Below are positions 26,212 through 34,790 of a stretch of DNA of 50,277 nt, in pieces (position 1 is the stretch's first letter; each line of letters starts with the position of its first letter). The notes below the pieces were generated by a model that saw only the letters and a program-made list of their open reading frames with translations, was not told where the DNA came from and searched no databases. The DNA is taken from positions 4,533-54,809 of the forward strand of contig JABDCE010000007.1 of NCBI GenBank assembly GCA_013288285.1. Direction: 5' to 3'. The position numbers and the translations under genes are program-made. Source of the DNA: Bacteroidota bacterium. GTDB taxonomy: Bacteria > Bacteroidota > Bacteroidia > Chitinophagales > Chitinophagaceae.

Positions 26212-27321
26212 TCAGGGGACATGGATGATACTCCTTATGCCGGCTGACCGGTTTACCTCCAACTGCCATGCACTGCTGATGACATTGCCATAACTCTTTA
26301 TCCCCTCGTGCTGGTGTTGCATCTTCAGGTAATCATCATACAGGTCCGTACCATACCGCGCTATGCCGTTATCATATTTGCGGCTTAGCTGGTCGAGCGT
26401 ATCGAGGTGGGCTCTCGTCAATTTATTGAGTCTTGCCTCAAAGCCGTTAGCCACTGCAGAGTCTCTTCTGAACAGGCGACCATTGGCATATTCCCAGAGG
26501 CAGATGTAGCCGGAATAGCGGAACAGGCTATCGCCGCTGGCGGTACAGAGGGCGTAAGCCATAAGGTTAGCATCGCCCTCGGCAGCTATGCCTGCCTGGT
26601 GGGCCATCTCGTGGCAAACCACAAATGGCAGCAGGAAGCAAGGCAGGTCTGCATTGATCTGCCCCTCGCCGGTAAAGGGGTTGTAGTACCCCTGTATGGC
26701 CATGCGCTCCAGGAAGTAGCCAAACAACGAGGGCTTTATGCCCAAACCATAGGCCTTCACCTTACTATCGGTACAGGCGGAATAGTACTTGCCTGCACTA
26801 CTGTTCACCTCCCTTAACGACCGGTAATGATAACCTGGGGCGCAGGCGTTTAACTGACCCACCAAAAACTCATTGAACGCAATGAGGGTAGTAGAGTCGG
26901 CCTTGCGGCGGTTCGCTTTGCTACTATCATAGGCCAGGAACAGCCCCAATGACTTGCCCAGCGGCTGCTTGTAATAGTTGGCACCCCAGCCTAACAAGAA
27001 AAAAAGGTAGACAAAGAGCACTGCGTTCACGGTGTTGAGCAGTGATGCAGCGAGCTTTAACTTGTGACTACCGAACCTGACCAGGCAATACAGCCACCGG
27101 CAAAACGTGACCAGCAAACAGGTACCACCCAAGATATACAACACATCACCGATGCTGATCGGGACGAACCTGAATACCATAACCCGCAACGACTGGAATG
27201 GGTAAAATGCCAACCGATCGTACAGAGCGGTGAGGCCGGAATGACGCGGGAACATATATAGCAGCATTGCGAGCAACACTACCTGCAATGCCGAGATCAA
27301 TAGTTTCCGTTTGAGGTTCAT
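26212..27321 (-). CDS. DUF3810 membrane protein with zinc-metallopeptidase motif
   Basis: 369 residues. Three hydrophobic segments (about 7-24, 58-78 and 97-112) are followed by a long soluble domain. This contains HEMAH at residues 237-241 (HExxH zinc motif) and a downstream Glu at 248 in AAEGDANLMAY, a plausible third ligand. The family is known from Bacteroidota and Firmicutes only as DUF3810; peptidase activity is inferred from the motif. It lies 6 bases upstream of the secreted protein gene at 27328 on the same strand, so the two share a transcript. Confidence 0.87.
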   Translation of the reverse strand: MNLKRKLLISALQVVLLAMLLYMFPRHSGLTALYDRLAFYPFQSLRVMVFRFVPISIGDVLYILGGTCLLVTFCRWLYCLVRFGSHKLKLAASLLNTVNAVLFVYLFFLLGWGANYYKQPLGKSLGLFLAYDSSKANRRKADSTTLIAFNEFLVGQLNACAPGYHYRSLREVNSSAGKYYSACTDSKVKAYGLGIKPSLFGYFLERMAIQGYYNPFTGEGQINADLPCFLLPFVVCHEMAHQAGIAAEGDANLMAYALCTASGDSLFRYSGYICLWEYANGRLFRRDSAVANGFEARLNKLTRAHLDTLDQLSRKYDNGIARYGTDLYDDYLKMQHQHEGIKSYGNVISSAWQLEVNRSAGIRSIIHVP

Positions 27322-27327
27322 CTGTTG

Positions 27328-27891
27328 TTAATGAGCGTGTGTGTGTGCATGGGGTGTATTGCCGGCCCCGCTAGTGACTGTTTTAAAGTATTTGATGATC
27401 AGTGGTTCCTTCTGTCCGGTGGCCGGGTTCATAACTGATACCTGCTCCTGCCTTACAATCTTGCTGCGATATTCCTTTACATCACATTGGTTATTCTTCG
27501 GATTCAATTGATCGACCTTGAGCCATGAGTCTTTTGAGAGGCGATCCCAGAAGGTGATCTTTTGTGACAGGTATGGCGGGCTTATGGTGCTGCCAGCTTT
27601 ATAAGCAGACAGGAAATAACTTTTCACATAGGAAATGCCTGCTGCATCGTCGATGCGGCTGATCAAAGCAATATTAACTAACTTATTGTCCCTGCCGATC
27701 AGCTCGTAGCGGAAGGTAGTATCGTTGCTGACGACGGGGGTGAAGTGGTAAAAATCGGGCATGAGCAGGGTACGCACTTTTGATGATCCCCGGACCGCGG
27801 GCGATGTTTTTTTGTCCTGGGCGGAGGCTGTAAACGCTGTACTCAATAAAAGGGTGATAGCGGTAATATATGTAGTGGTGCGTGTGGGCAT
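27328..27891 (-). CDS. Secreted protein of unknown function, 187 aa
   Basis: I start at the ATG at 27891 because it gives a clear Sec signal peptide (MPTRTTTYITAITLLLSTAF, cleaved after TASA). The open frame upstream is unlike a protein start. The mature part has beta-rich text (FHYTP-type DFYHFTPVVSNDTTFRYELI; ITFWDRLSKDSWLKVDQLNP) and ends in a His-rich tail HAHTHAH that might bind metal. No family is recognised. Upstream partner in transcription of the DUF3810 gene, as the order on the minus strand is this gene, then DUF3810. Confidence 0.75.
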   Translation of the reverse strand: MPTRTTTYITAITLLLSTAFTASAQDKKTSPAVRGSSKVRTLLMPDFYHFTPVVSNDTTFRYELIGRDNKLVNIALISRIDDAAGISYVKSYFLSAYKAGSTISPPYLSQKITFWDRLSKDSWLKVDQLNPKNNQCDVKEYRSKIVRQEQVSVMNPATGQKEPLIIKYFKTVTSGAGNTPHAHTHAH

Positions 27892-28283
27892 AACAGTTGT
27901 TTTTTGAGGATATAAAAATAGTGAAAAAATGCGATAGCGGCCGGGGCTGAAATGCCTGATAGTACATTGTTTGTCCGTTTCATGATAAGCGAGTAAAGGC
28001 ATGGTTTAAAGCAGAACCGTTATTGCTCATGTTGCAAATCCGGAGATTTGCGACCACTGCTACGTAGTCGGAGGCTGACGCCGAACGTATGGAGTGCTTT
28101 TGGAACATTACGTTCAACGGAGGGCGTTCTTCACATCAAACACCTCTGTGACCAACAGTATCATCCGTTCAAAATTGCTTAGCGTCCATGATGCGAAATT
28201 AAGTTATCTCAAAGTATCGTTTTATAGATAGACTGTAGTAGCAGGTAATTCAATTTTTCGCGAATTGGATAGCCCGCTACGGG

Positions 28284-28314
28284 GCCCGCCTTCGCTGAAA
28301 AAGCTTCGGCGGGC
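28284..28314. repeat. GC-rich hairpin
   Basis: GCCCGCC (28284-28290) pairs with GGCGGGC (28308-28314) around a 17-base loop. It has no T run, so it is not a standard terminator. Overlapping alternative pairing GCCC/GGGC exists at 28272-28285. Confidence 0.6.
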
Positions 28315-28477
28315 AAAGCAAGATATTTGTTGCAATTTTACTACAAAGCGGTAGCTCCGCTGGAGCATACTATGAATTTATGTAAATAAAGCAAATAATT
28401 GGAATACACTCCTGCAATAATTGCCGCATTTTTTATTGCTCACATTGGTGTTGAAAATCAATATTTTAAGCTAAAAA

Positions 28478-28486
28478 TGTGGATAA
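28478..28486 (-). other. DnaA box (perfect TTATCCACA on the minus strand)
   Basis: The plus strand reads TGTGGATAA inside an AT-rich stretch, 35 bases from the end of the helix-turn-helix gene. It matches the strongest consensus DnaA-binding 9-mer exactly. Confidence 0.55.
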
Positions 28487-28520
28487 CTATTGCACAGTTT
28501 TTGCGCAGCAATTTGCGCTA

Positions 28521-29240
28521 TCAGGCGGCGACCAACTGCTGCCGCAGATGCTCCCTGAACTCTTCACGATTGTGGCGATAGTAGTCGGGGAAGTCGCGTA
28601 ACAACTCAGGAGCCATAGGTGGCTCGGATGTTTTTAAGACTTCCAAACACTGTATGATCTCCGCCTCCATCTGCTCAGGTGATATACCGGAAGCATTAGC
28701 AACCCCTGCCTCTTTCTGTGATGCGGCTACATCGGCGCCGGTGGCTTCTGCTTCCGGCATATCCTCTTCGTGCGAGAGCGGACGGGCGGGCATAAACCTC
28801 TCGCTGTTTGAGGCACCGGCTTTGAGGTACTCATCGATATATGGAGAGAGGGCCTCTGCCATCTGTGGGGACTTACTTTGCACGCTTTCGGCAAAGCAAG
28901 TGAGCATCTGCATGTTCTCGTTGAGGGTAGTACGGCTTTTGAGCTTACAGACTGCCATTGTGAGCTTGTATATGGCGTTGGCATCAGCTACGGTGACGGG
29001 CACGTCTCTGGCCTCCTCTGATAACAACTGATTGGTATACCGGGCGAGCACCTGGTATACATTCTCTGTAATGAGTATGGGCATGGCTGCGGCTGACAGT
29101 TTGAGGACATCCCAGCTTTGCTCGCGTATCCAATAATGGAGCGTGCGACGCGGCATCTCGAGAAAATCAGCGATCTCTGCGACGCTGAGGCCTGTCTGGA
29201 AATAAAGATTCTTTGCTTTGTTCTGTTGTTCCTTGTTCAT
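28521..29240 (-). CDS. Helix-turn-helix DNA-binding protein, terminase-small-subunit-like N-terminus (239 aa)
   Basis: An N-terminal helix-turn-helix is clear: LYFQTGLSVAEIADFLEMPRRTLHYWI, about residues 12-38, followed by REQSW. It resembles the DNA-binding start of phage terminase small subunits (gpP-like) and transposase-type HTH. The rest is helical, and an acidic, Ala-rich linker (about 150-190) leads to a conserved-looking end, MAPELLRDFPDYYRHNREEF. No phage genes surround it, so it is an orphan or a domesticated protein. It stands alone between two spacers with DnaA boxes. An inverted repeat just upstream of its start may be its own operator. A role in replication, segregation or regulation is speculation. 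Confidence 0.75.
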   Translation of the reverse strand: MNKEQQNKAKNLYFQTGLSVAEIADFLEMPRRTLHYWIREQSWDVLKLSAAAMPILITENVYQVLARYTNQLLSEEARDVPVTVADANAIYKLTMAVCKLKSRTTLNENMQMLTCFAESVQSKSPQMAEALSPYIDEYLKAGASNSERFMPARPLSHEEDMPEAEATGADVAASQKEAGVANASGISPEQMEAEIIQCLEVLKTSEPPMAPELLRDFPDYYRHNREEFREHLRQQLVAA

Positions 29241-29264
29241 GATCTGTTGTTTTTTAGCGTGAAA

Positions 29265-29288
29265 TGACCCCTAATTTTTGAGGGGTTA
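29265..29288. promoter_or_regulatory. Inverted repeat upstream of the helix-turn-helix gene, possible operator
   Basis: TGACCCCT (29265-29272) and AGGGGTTA (29281-29288) form a 7-of-8 dyad with an 8-base spacer. It lies 25 bases upstream of the HTH gene start codon, a fitting place for autoregulation. It could also form a small RNA hairpin. Confidence 0.45.
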
Positions 29289-29334
29289 CAAAGCTAAAGC
29301 GAAAAAAATAAAAAGCATTAAGAAAAAACCATAC

Positions 29335-29343
29335 TTATCCACA
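29335..29343 (+). other. DnaA box (perfect TTATCCACA)
   Basis: An exact consensus DnaA 9-mer next to an A-rich tract. Together with the box at 28478-28486 it flanks the helix-turn-helix gene, in opposite orientation. Confidence 0.55.
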
Positions 29344-29608
29344 AAAAATGACACAAAATCTGACGGAACGTAATGTGGCAAAGGGTTTCAGCGGACACGA
29401 AATTTGTGGGTATCTTTTTTTCGGAATGAAAAATTGTTTATAAACAGAATAAAGTGAAAGCATGAGATTACAAACCCTACTCACTTGATGTATGATGGCA
29501 AATTCTGCACAGCGTGGTGGAGTGCTATATCTAACCAGAGCGGTCAAGAAGAATAGCTTAAGCATTATGAATTATATTGCACTCTAACCATTAAAGGTGT
29601 AACAAATT

Positions 29609-31312
29609 ATGAAAAAGATAATTTTCATTTCGGCTCTGCTGCTGCATGTGTGCGCGCTTACCGCACAACAATTTCATGTGGAGAAAAGCGCAGAATTTGA
29701 CGAGCCTGATTTTGGGTGGAACAAATTGTTGCAGTTAAAGAACGGCAATACCTTCTACTTTCACAGCACAAGGAAAGATGGGCTTGAAGTAACTGTATAC
29801 AATAAGCAACGGAAGCAAATAGCTTCACACACCCTGGAGAGTAATCTTTGGGATGCAGGTAAGATGAAGCAAACAAAGATAGTAGGCCTTCATGAGATCA
29901 ATGGACAACCGGTCTTGTTTGTTATGGCTGCCGACGACCGTCAGCCGATACTTTACCGTATGCAGATAAACCCGAATAACGGAGCAAAGATGGGAGAGGC
30001 TAAGTTGGGAGGGTTACCAAGAGTCAGCCTTTTAGCAGGTTACAAGATAGCTTTTGGCAATGCAGATATACCTGATATTATTGTTGAAAAAGACCCTAAT
30101 TCCAACTGCTATGCGGTAATATATTTTGATGGCCTGGCAAATGACCGTAAGGACAGGATAAAAGTAGTGCATTATGACGGCGCTCATAAAGTGTTGAATA
30201 CCGTGTTATACGATTCGCCACAGGGCAAGTTCAAGTCGCTGAGATATATAGGTGCATCTGTAGACAGTGACAAGCGCGTTTTCATTGCCACCTATGGGTT
30301 TAACGGAAAAGCTGATGAAGATGCCAATCCGGCCGTCATTGTTTCGAGGGTAAATGTGGGAGAAACAAAGTTCACTCATGCACAGATCAAAGTATCTAAT
30401 GACTTTAATGATACCAAATCAGTGATGCTGTATAACCACAGCACTAACAAGATAGCGCTTATGACTGTTACCTATCACAATTCAGGACCGTTGGCGAATA
30501 TTGTTTGGGGTAATGACCCAATAGGCTACTATTACAAAAAAGAAGTTTCCTGTATTACGCTGCTCAGCATTATAGATCCGGAATCATTGAAACTGGAAAG
30601 TACGAAACCAGTGATAGCGGCTAAAGTAGATGCCTATGGTAAACAGAATATTGATAAGGATTATGAATTTGACGGTGTGCCTCAGAACATGGTTTTGAAT
30701 AAGGACAACACCATGACCATACTTATGGAAGACCTTACTAATGTAACGGAGAGGAGAAATTATAATATGGGAAACGGAATCCAACATGGTCATACCAGCA
30801 TTAAAAGCTACCTGGGCCCGGTAGGGGTAGCTGAATTGTCGCAGTCGGGCGAAGAGCTCAGCGGTTATGCAATAGCTAAAAAACAGCAGGCAGATGGTAC
30901 ACTGCCTATACTTTATATGGCAGGGAGGAGCAATGGCGTCTTTCAATATCCGCAGGCAATAGGCAATAAAACTGATGATAATCAATTCATGTCTTACGAC
31001 TATATCTATACCGGCAAAAACCGTTATGTGATCTTCAATGATCTGCCATCTAACTCAGAAAAAGATGAAGACGAGGAGAAAAGAAAGACCGTCGCAAAAA
31101 TATCTAAGACGAATACAATGTGCTATCAACTGAATGATCCTAAAATTGATAAGTCTTTCCTTTTTGGTAAGCCCGACGATGGAAGCGCTGCCACCTACTG
31201 TTATATACAGTCATCTGATTTTAACAAAGATCTGAATGTTTATGCTACTCTGATCGAAGAGCGGGATGGGAAAAGTACAGTAGGGAAAATAGCGTGGGTC
31301 ACATTTGACTAA
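29609..31312 (+). CDS. Secreted protein of unknown function, 567 aa
   Basis: A Sec signal peptide (MKKIIFISALLLHVCALTAQ) is cleaved before QFHVEKSAEF. The mature protein is beta-rich with recurring blade-like phrases (GWNKLLQLKNGNTFYFHSTR, YDSPQGKFKSLRYIGASVDS, YDYIYTGKNRYVIFNDLP). It may be a beta-propeller or related fold. An acidic/basic patch (NSEKDEDEEKRK) lies near residue 485. It has no T9SS sorting tail or lipobox, so the probable location is the periplasm. Stand-alone gene, first of the plus-strand block. I do not recognise a family. Confidence 0.8.
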   Translation: MKKIIFISALLLHVCALTAQQFHVEKSAEFDEPDFGWNKLLQLKNGNTFYFHSTRKDGLEVTVYNKQRKQIASHTLESNLWDAGKMKQTKIVGLHEINGQPVLFVMAADDRQPILYRMQINPNNGAKMGEAKLGGLPRVSLLAGYKIAFGNADIPDIIVEKDPNSNCYAVIYFDGLANDRKDRIKVVHYDGAHKVLNTVLYDSPQGKFKSLRYIGASVDSDKRVFIATYGFNGKADEDANPAVIVSRVNVGETKFTHAQIKVSNDFNDTKSVMLYNHSTNKIALMTVTYHNSGPLANIVWGNDPIGYYYKKEVSCITLLSIIDPESLKLESTKPVIAAKVDAYGKQNIDKDYEFDGVPQNMVLNKDNTMTILMEDLTNVTERRNYNMGNGIQHGHTSIKSYLGPVGVAELSQSGEELSGYAIAKKQQADGTLPILYMAGRSNGVFQYPQAIGNKTDDNQFMSYDYIYTGKNRYVIFNDLPSNSEKDEDEEKRKTVAKISKTNTMCYQLNDPKIDKSFLFGKPDDGSAATYCYIQSSDFNKDLNVYATLIEERDGKSTVGKIAWVTFD

Positions 31313-31543
31313 GTAGTCAGCAATATGCGCGGGAAGTTTTTTATTCGTGCAGTTAGTAAAGTGGTTTTGGCAGAGCAAATTAGCTAAAATATGAGCAGAA
31401 TTATTAACCCTGCCCAGCGGGTAGCTGAACTGAATTACAACGTTGATAGACGATAACAACAAACCGCTATACGAAGAGGTCCCCGTCGGCAGGCTTTTTA
31501 TTGATGTGAGGATTATTATTAACTTCGTAAGGAATTAGTAACT

Positions 31544-32068
31544 ATGAGACACACTATCAAAACAATACTTACGTCGGCGATGGCTGCTGTGGCGACATTC
31601 TTTATGGTCGTCTATATATCGTGCAGCAAGGATAAATGCAGTGGTGTGGTGTGCTATAATGGCGGCACCTGCGGCGGCGGCAATTGTACCTGTACGGACG
31701 CATTTGAAGGGACAAACTGCCAGACGGCAGCACGCGCAAAATTCATAGGGAACTGGGGCGTGACCAATACTACGGCGAGCATAACAGAGCCGGCACAGTT
31801 CAGCGTGAGCGTGGCGGTAGGGCCGAGCTTCAACCAGGTGAATATAATGAACCTGCATAACCTGATCAGTGTAGCAGTAGTGGCTACGATATCGCGCGAT
31901 ACGATAACGATACTACCACAAACTGTGCAGGGTAAAATAATATCAGGGGCGGGGTATATCTACTCTACATCGGTATACACAATCAACAGCAACATATCTA
32001 TCAGCTATACGGTAACGGACGCGGTGACGCATGTACAGGATTCAGAGACGGAGATATGGAATGGGTAG
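31544..32068 (+). CDS. Lipoprotein with an EGF-like module, 174 aa
   Basis: The signal sequence ends in a lipobox-like VYISC, with the lipid-carrying Cys at about residue 27, followed by SKDK. Directly after it comes a compact Cys-rich EGF-like module (CSGVVCYNGGTCGGGNCTC, then FEGTNC, about residues 32-59). The rest is Thr/Ser/Ile-rich and beta-like, ending in DSETEIWNG. The EGF module just after the lipid anchor is a common layout in Bacteroidota surface lipoproteins. Membrane-anchored; ligand unknown. Spacers of 231 and 388 bases flank it. Confidence 0.82.
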   Translation: MRHTIKTILTSAMAAVATFFMVVYISCSKDKCSGVVCYNGGTCGGGNCTCTDAFEGTNCQTAARAKFIGNWGVTNTTASITEPAQFSVSVAVGPSFNQVNIMNLHNLISVAVVATISRDTITILPQTVQGKIISGAGYIYSTSVYTINSNISISYTVTDAVTHVQDSETEIWNG

Positions 32069-32456
32069 TAAGTGAAAAGTGAGAAATTAAAACCTAAAAG
32101 TGGAAAGTAGAAAGTCTTTAGTACTTAGTAGAAAGTAGAAAGATGGGATCGGCTTTGGAATAACTATCAGAAGAATAAGAAGTTATCATAAGCGGGTGTA
32201 TATTTAAAAAAATTACTTACCATTGTATTAAGGAACGATGACAAATTAAATTCCATCATCTTACTTGTTCTGTTCCATTTTTATTTCGTTATAAAAGTCT
32301 TTGAATAGGTCGCTATTCGCTCCCGATAGCTATCGGGATACGCCTGATAAAAAAGAAATATAACTTCGCAATATGTTGGAATTTATTTTGTCAACGTTCC
32401 TAACGAAGGAATATGTAAATTTGCCACTCAAATCTTAATAAAAGCAAAGAGTATCA
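32069..32456. other. 388-base spacer with AAAGTAGAAAG repeats and an 18-base palindrome
   Basis: 32080-32145 is a purine-rich stretch of variants of GAAAGTAGAAAG, a simple decayed repeat. A perfect palindrome lies at 32321-32338. A TAAATTTG -7 box at 32416-32423 lies about 34 bases before the GH3-family start codon and probably drives it; its -33 element is poor. No gene seen. Confidence 0.6.
32321..32338. repeat. Perfect 18-base palindrome TCCCGATAGCTATCGGGA
   Basis: Completely self-complementary without a loop. Sequences of this kind recur in many Bacteroidota genomes as intergenic palindromes (my recollection, not checked). Only one copy was noticed in this window. Confidence 0.6.
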
Positions 32457-34013
32457 ATGGCCATATTAGGTAACCTAATAGCTCGTTCACTACAACTTCG
32501 GAAAAAATTCAACCTACCGGTAGCAGCACCCCAAACTTATCAGCGGCATGCGCTGCGCCAACTGCTGGAAAGAGGGCAATATACCTCGTTCGGGAAACAT
32601 TATGGTTTTGGAGAGACGCTCAGTAAAGAAATAGATTTTGTAACTGCATTCAGAGAGAAAGTACCTGTGCACAGCTATACAGAGATGCACAGCGAATGGT
32701 GGCACCGCTGCCAGGAAGGGGAGGAAAATGTGACGTGGCCGGGGAAGGTAAAATATTTCGCACTGAGCTCCGGAACATCGGAAACAGCGAGCAAGCATAT
32801 ACCTGTGACGCAGGATATGATAAAGTCTATAAAGAAGGTGGGTTTCAAGCAGTTGTACAGTATGGCCAACTTCAGGATACGGCCGGTGGCCTTTGAAAAA
32901 GGGATACTGATGCTGGGGGGTACTACATCACTGTTTGAAAAGGGTGAATACTATGAGGGCGATATGAGTGGCATCAGCGCGAAGAACATGCCACGATGGA
33001 TGTCGTCGCTGCTGTATAAGCCGGGGCAGCGGATATCGAAAAGGCATAAATGGGAAGACAGGATAAAATTAATAGTAGAGAAGGCGAACCAGTGGGATGT
33101 GGGCATCATCTGCGGGGTGCCGGCATGGGTGCAGATAGTACTGGAGCGAGTAATAAAACACTACGGAGCGAAGAACATACATGAGGTATGGCCTAATCTA
33201 AGTGTGTATATACATGGCGGGGTATCGATAGAGCCGTACCGCGAAAGCTTTAAGAAAGTGTGGGGCAAGCCGGTGACATTCATAGAAACCTATATGGCAT
33301 CGGAAGGGTCGTTCGGTTTCCAGGCGAGGCCGGGAGCAGGAATAAAATTAGTGCTGAATACGGGTATATTTTTTGAGTTCATCCCCTTTACGGCTGATAA
33401 CTTTGACGAAGAAGGCAATCTGAAAAAGAATCCGAAGACGGTGCTGGTACATGAAGTGCAGGAGGGGGTAGAGTATGCTGTGATCATCAGCACCTGCTCC
33501 GGCGCATGGCGGTACCTGATAGGCGATGTGCTGCGGTTCACGAACGCGAAAGAACATGAAATAGCCATCGTAGGAAGAACGAAGCAGTTCCTGAGCCTTT
33601 GCGGTGAGCACTTGTCTGTAGACAACATGAACAAGGCCATAGAGACGGTGTCGAAGAAACTGAATATCACTATCTGTGAATTTACTGTGGCGGGGTTGAA
33701 ACATAATAATCTATTTGCACACCAGTGGTATATAGGCTGCGACAATACAGATGTGAATCCCGGTGTATTGAAAACGATGCTGGACGAAACGCTGTGTAAG
33801 CTTAATGACGACTACGAAGTGGAGCGGACATCGGCACTGCGGGAAATATTTGTGGAAATACTGCCGGCGAATACATTCATTGGCTATCTGCGTGAAAAAG
33901 GTAAGGAGGGTGCGATGAGCAAATTTCCGCGGGTGCTGAAAGGGAATACGCTCCAGGACTGGGAGCAGTACCTGAACAAGACCAATGTAAGGGAGACAGT
34001 TGCCCACATCTGA
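32457..34013 (+). CDS. GH3 auxin-responsive-promoter family protein (acyl-adenylate-forming ligase-like)
   Basis: 518 residues, the usual length for bacterial GH3 members. Landmarks: SLQLRKKFNLPVAAPQTYQR, QLLERGQYTSFGKHYGF, a P-loop-like FALSSGTSETASKHIPVT (ATP phosphate binding), YMASEGSFGFQ, YLIGDVLRF, GRTKQFLSLCGEHLS and NLFAHQWYIG. GH3 enzymes adenylate a carboxylic acid and join it to an amino acid; bacterial substrates are not known. Cytoplasmic. Directly followed (5-base gap) by the PASTA protein, so the two are co-transcribed. Confidence 0.93.
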   Translation: MAILGNLIARSLQLRKKFNLPVAAPQTYQRHALRQLLERGQYTSFGKHYGFGETLSKEIDFVTAFREKVPVHSYTEMHSEWWHRCQEGEENVTWPGKVKYFALSSGTSETASKHIPVTQDMIKSIKKVGFKQLYSMANFRIRPVAFEKGILMLGGTTSLFEKGEYYEGDMSGISAKNMPRWMSSLLYKPGQRISKRHKWEDRIKLIVEKANQWDVGIICGVPAWVQIVLERVIKHYGAKNIHEVWPNLSVYIHGGVSIEPYRESFKKVWGKPVTFIETYMASEGSFGFQARPGAGIKLVLNTGIFFEFIPFTADNFDEEGNLKKNPKTVLVHEVQEGVEYAVIISTCSGAWRYLIGDVLRFTNAKEHEIAIVGRTKQFLSLCGEHLSVDNMNKAIETVSKKLNITICEFTVAGLKHNNLFAHQWYIGCDNTDVNPGVLKTMLDETLCKLNDDYEVERTSALREIFVEILPANTFIGYLREKGKEGAMSKFPRVLKGNTLQDWEQYLNKTNVRETVAHI

Positions 34014-34018
34014 CCGTT

Positions 34019-34774
34019 ATGACCCTACTTTCGAGAAGACCATTCCTGTTCCATCTCGGCATTGTGTTGCTGCTGTGTGCGGCGCTTTTTCTGTCATTCT
34101 TTGTATTACTACATAAAATAACCCGTCATGGGCGGGAGGTGACCACGCCCGGCGTGAGCGGCAAGGTGCTGCCTGCGGCCATGGTGCAACTGAAAGCGAT
34201 GCGTTTTGAGGTGAGTGTGGATTCGGCTTACGATCCGATGCTGGCGCCATTAGCTGTACTGAAACAACTACCCGACAGCGGCGCTGTAGTGAAGCTGGGG
34301 CGGACGGTATACCTGACTGTGAACAGGACGGTGCCGCTGAAAATAACATTACCGAACCTGGTGGGGCTATCGCTGGGGAGCGCGAAAATGCAACTGCGGA
34401 ATAACAAGCTGCTGCTGGGCGACACGAGCTACCGGGCAAGCAATGAACCCGGCACAGTGCTGGAAGAACTATATAACGGTACCAAGCTGTGGCTGGGGAA
34501 GAAGATACCGCAGGGAAGTAAAATAAGCCTGGTGATAGGCAGGGTAGAAGGGAACAAAGAATTTGATGTGCCGAGTGTAACCAGTTTATCGCTGGAGGAT
34601 GCGCTGGATATACTGGAACAGTACCATCTGCAGGTGACGATAGTATCTGAAAGCGGGAACCCGATTGACACTGCCAGAGTGCTGGTGATAGAGCAGGACC
34701 CGGCCGACGCCAACGATTCGGGGACATTTAACCGGATGAGGTATGGGGGTAAGATGGCGCTGACGGTAGAATAA
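34019..34774 (+). CDS. Membrane-anchored PASTA-domain protein, 251 aa
   Basis: An N-terminal signal anchor (about residues 9-31) is followed by three PASTA repeats outside the membrane: about 38-110, 110-180 (ITLPNLVGLSLGSAKMQL) and 183-251 (FDVPSVTSLSLEDALDIL). There is no kinase domain. PASTA domains bind peptidoglycan or muropeptides in other bacteria, so a cell-wall or division-site role is likely. In many Bacteroidota such a protein sits near cell-wall genes; here the neighbour is a GH3 ligase, 5 bases upstream. Confidence 0.9.
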   Translation: MTLLSRRPFLFHLGIVLLLCAALFLSFFVLLHKITRHGREVTTPGVSGKVLPAAMVQLKAMRFEVSVDSAYDPMLAPLAVLKQLPDSGAVVKLGRTVYLTVNRTVPLKITLPNLVGLSLGSAKMQLRNNKLLLGDTSYRASNEPGTVLEELYNGTKLWLGKKIPQGSKISLVIGRVEGNKEFDVPSVTSLSLEDALDILEQYHLQVTIVSESGNPIDTARVLVIEQDPADANDSGTFNRMRYGGKMALTVE

Positions 34775-34790
34775 ATTCAGGAGGGGATTT

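Larger units (their letters stand above)
27892..28520. other. Non-coding 629-base spacer with several inverted repeats and a DnaA box
   Basis: No convincing gene. Inverted repeats: TTGCAAATC/GATTTGCGA (28032-28052), the palindrome CTACGTAG (28060-28067), GAACGTA/TACGTTC (28083-28115), GCCCGCC/GGCGGGC (28284-28314), and CAATT/AATTG around TTTTCGCG. The right-hand third (28370-28500) is AT-rich and contains a perfect DnaA box. The left part could be a REP-like mobile palindrome group. The whole could equally be part of a replication origin. Confidence 0.6.
29241..29608. other. AT-rich 368-base spacer
   Basis: Contains the inverted repeat at 29265-29288, a DnaA box at 29335-29343 and long A runs at 29300-29330. 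No supported gene. It separates divergently transcribed genes (28521-29240 minus; 29609-31312 plus), so it must hold both promoters, but no exact TAnnTTTG box with proper spacing was found. Confidence 0.6.

Noticed and set aside
28503-28518. GCGC...GCGC hairpin at the end of the helix-turn-helix gene as a terminator
   Set aside because: Only a 4-base stem, and the minus strand has an A run rather than a T run after it.
28399-28581. 60-codon plus-strand open frame running into the helix-turn-helix gene
   Set aside because: It spans the DnaA box and overlaps the end of a better supported gene on the other strand; its composition is not protein-like.
29348-29443. 31-codon plus-strand open frame in the 29241-29608 spacer
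   Set aside because: Too short, and no motif, promoter or family supports it.
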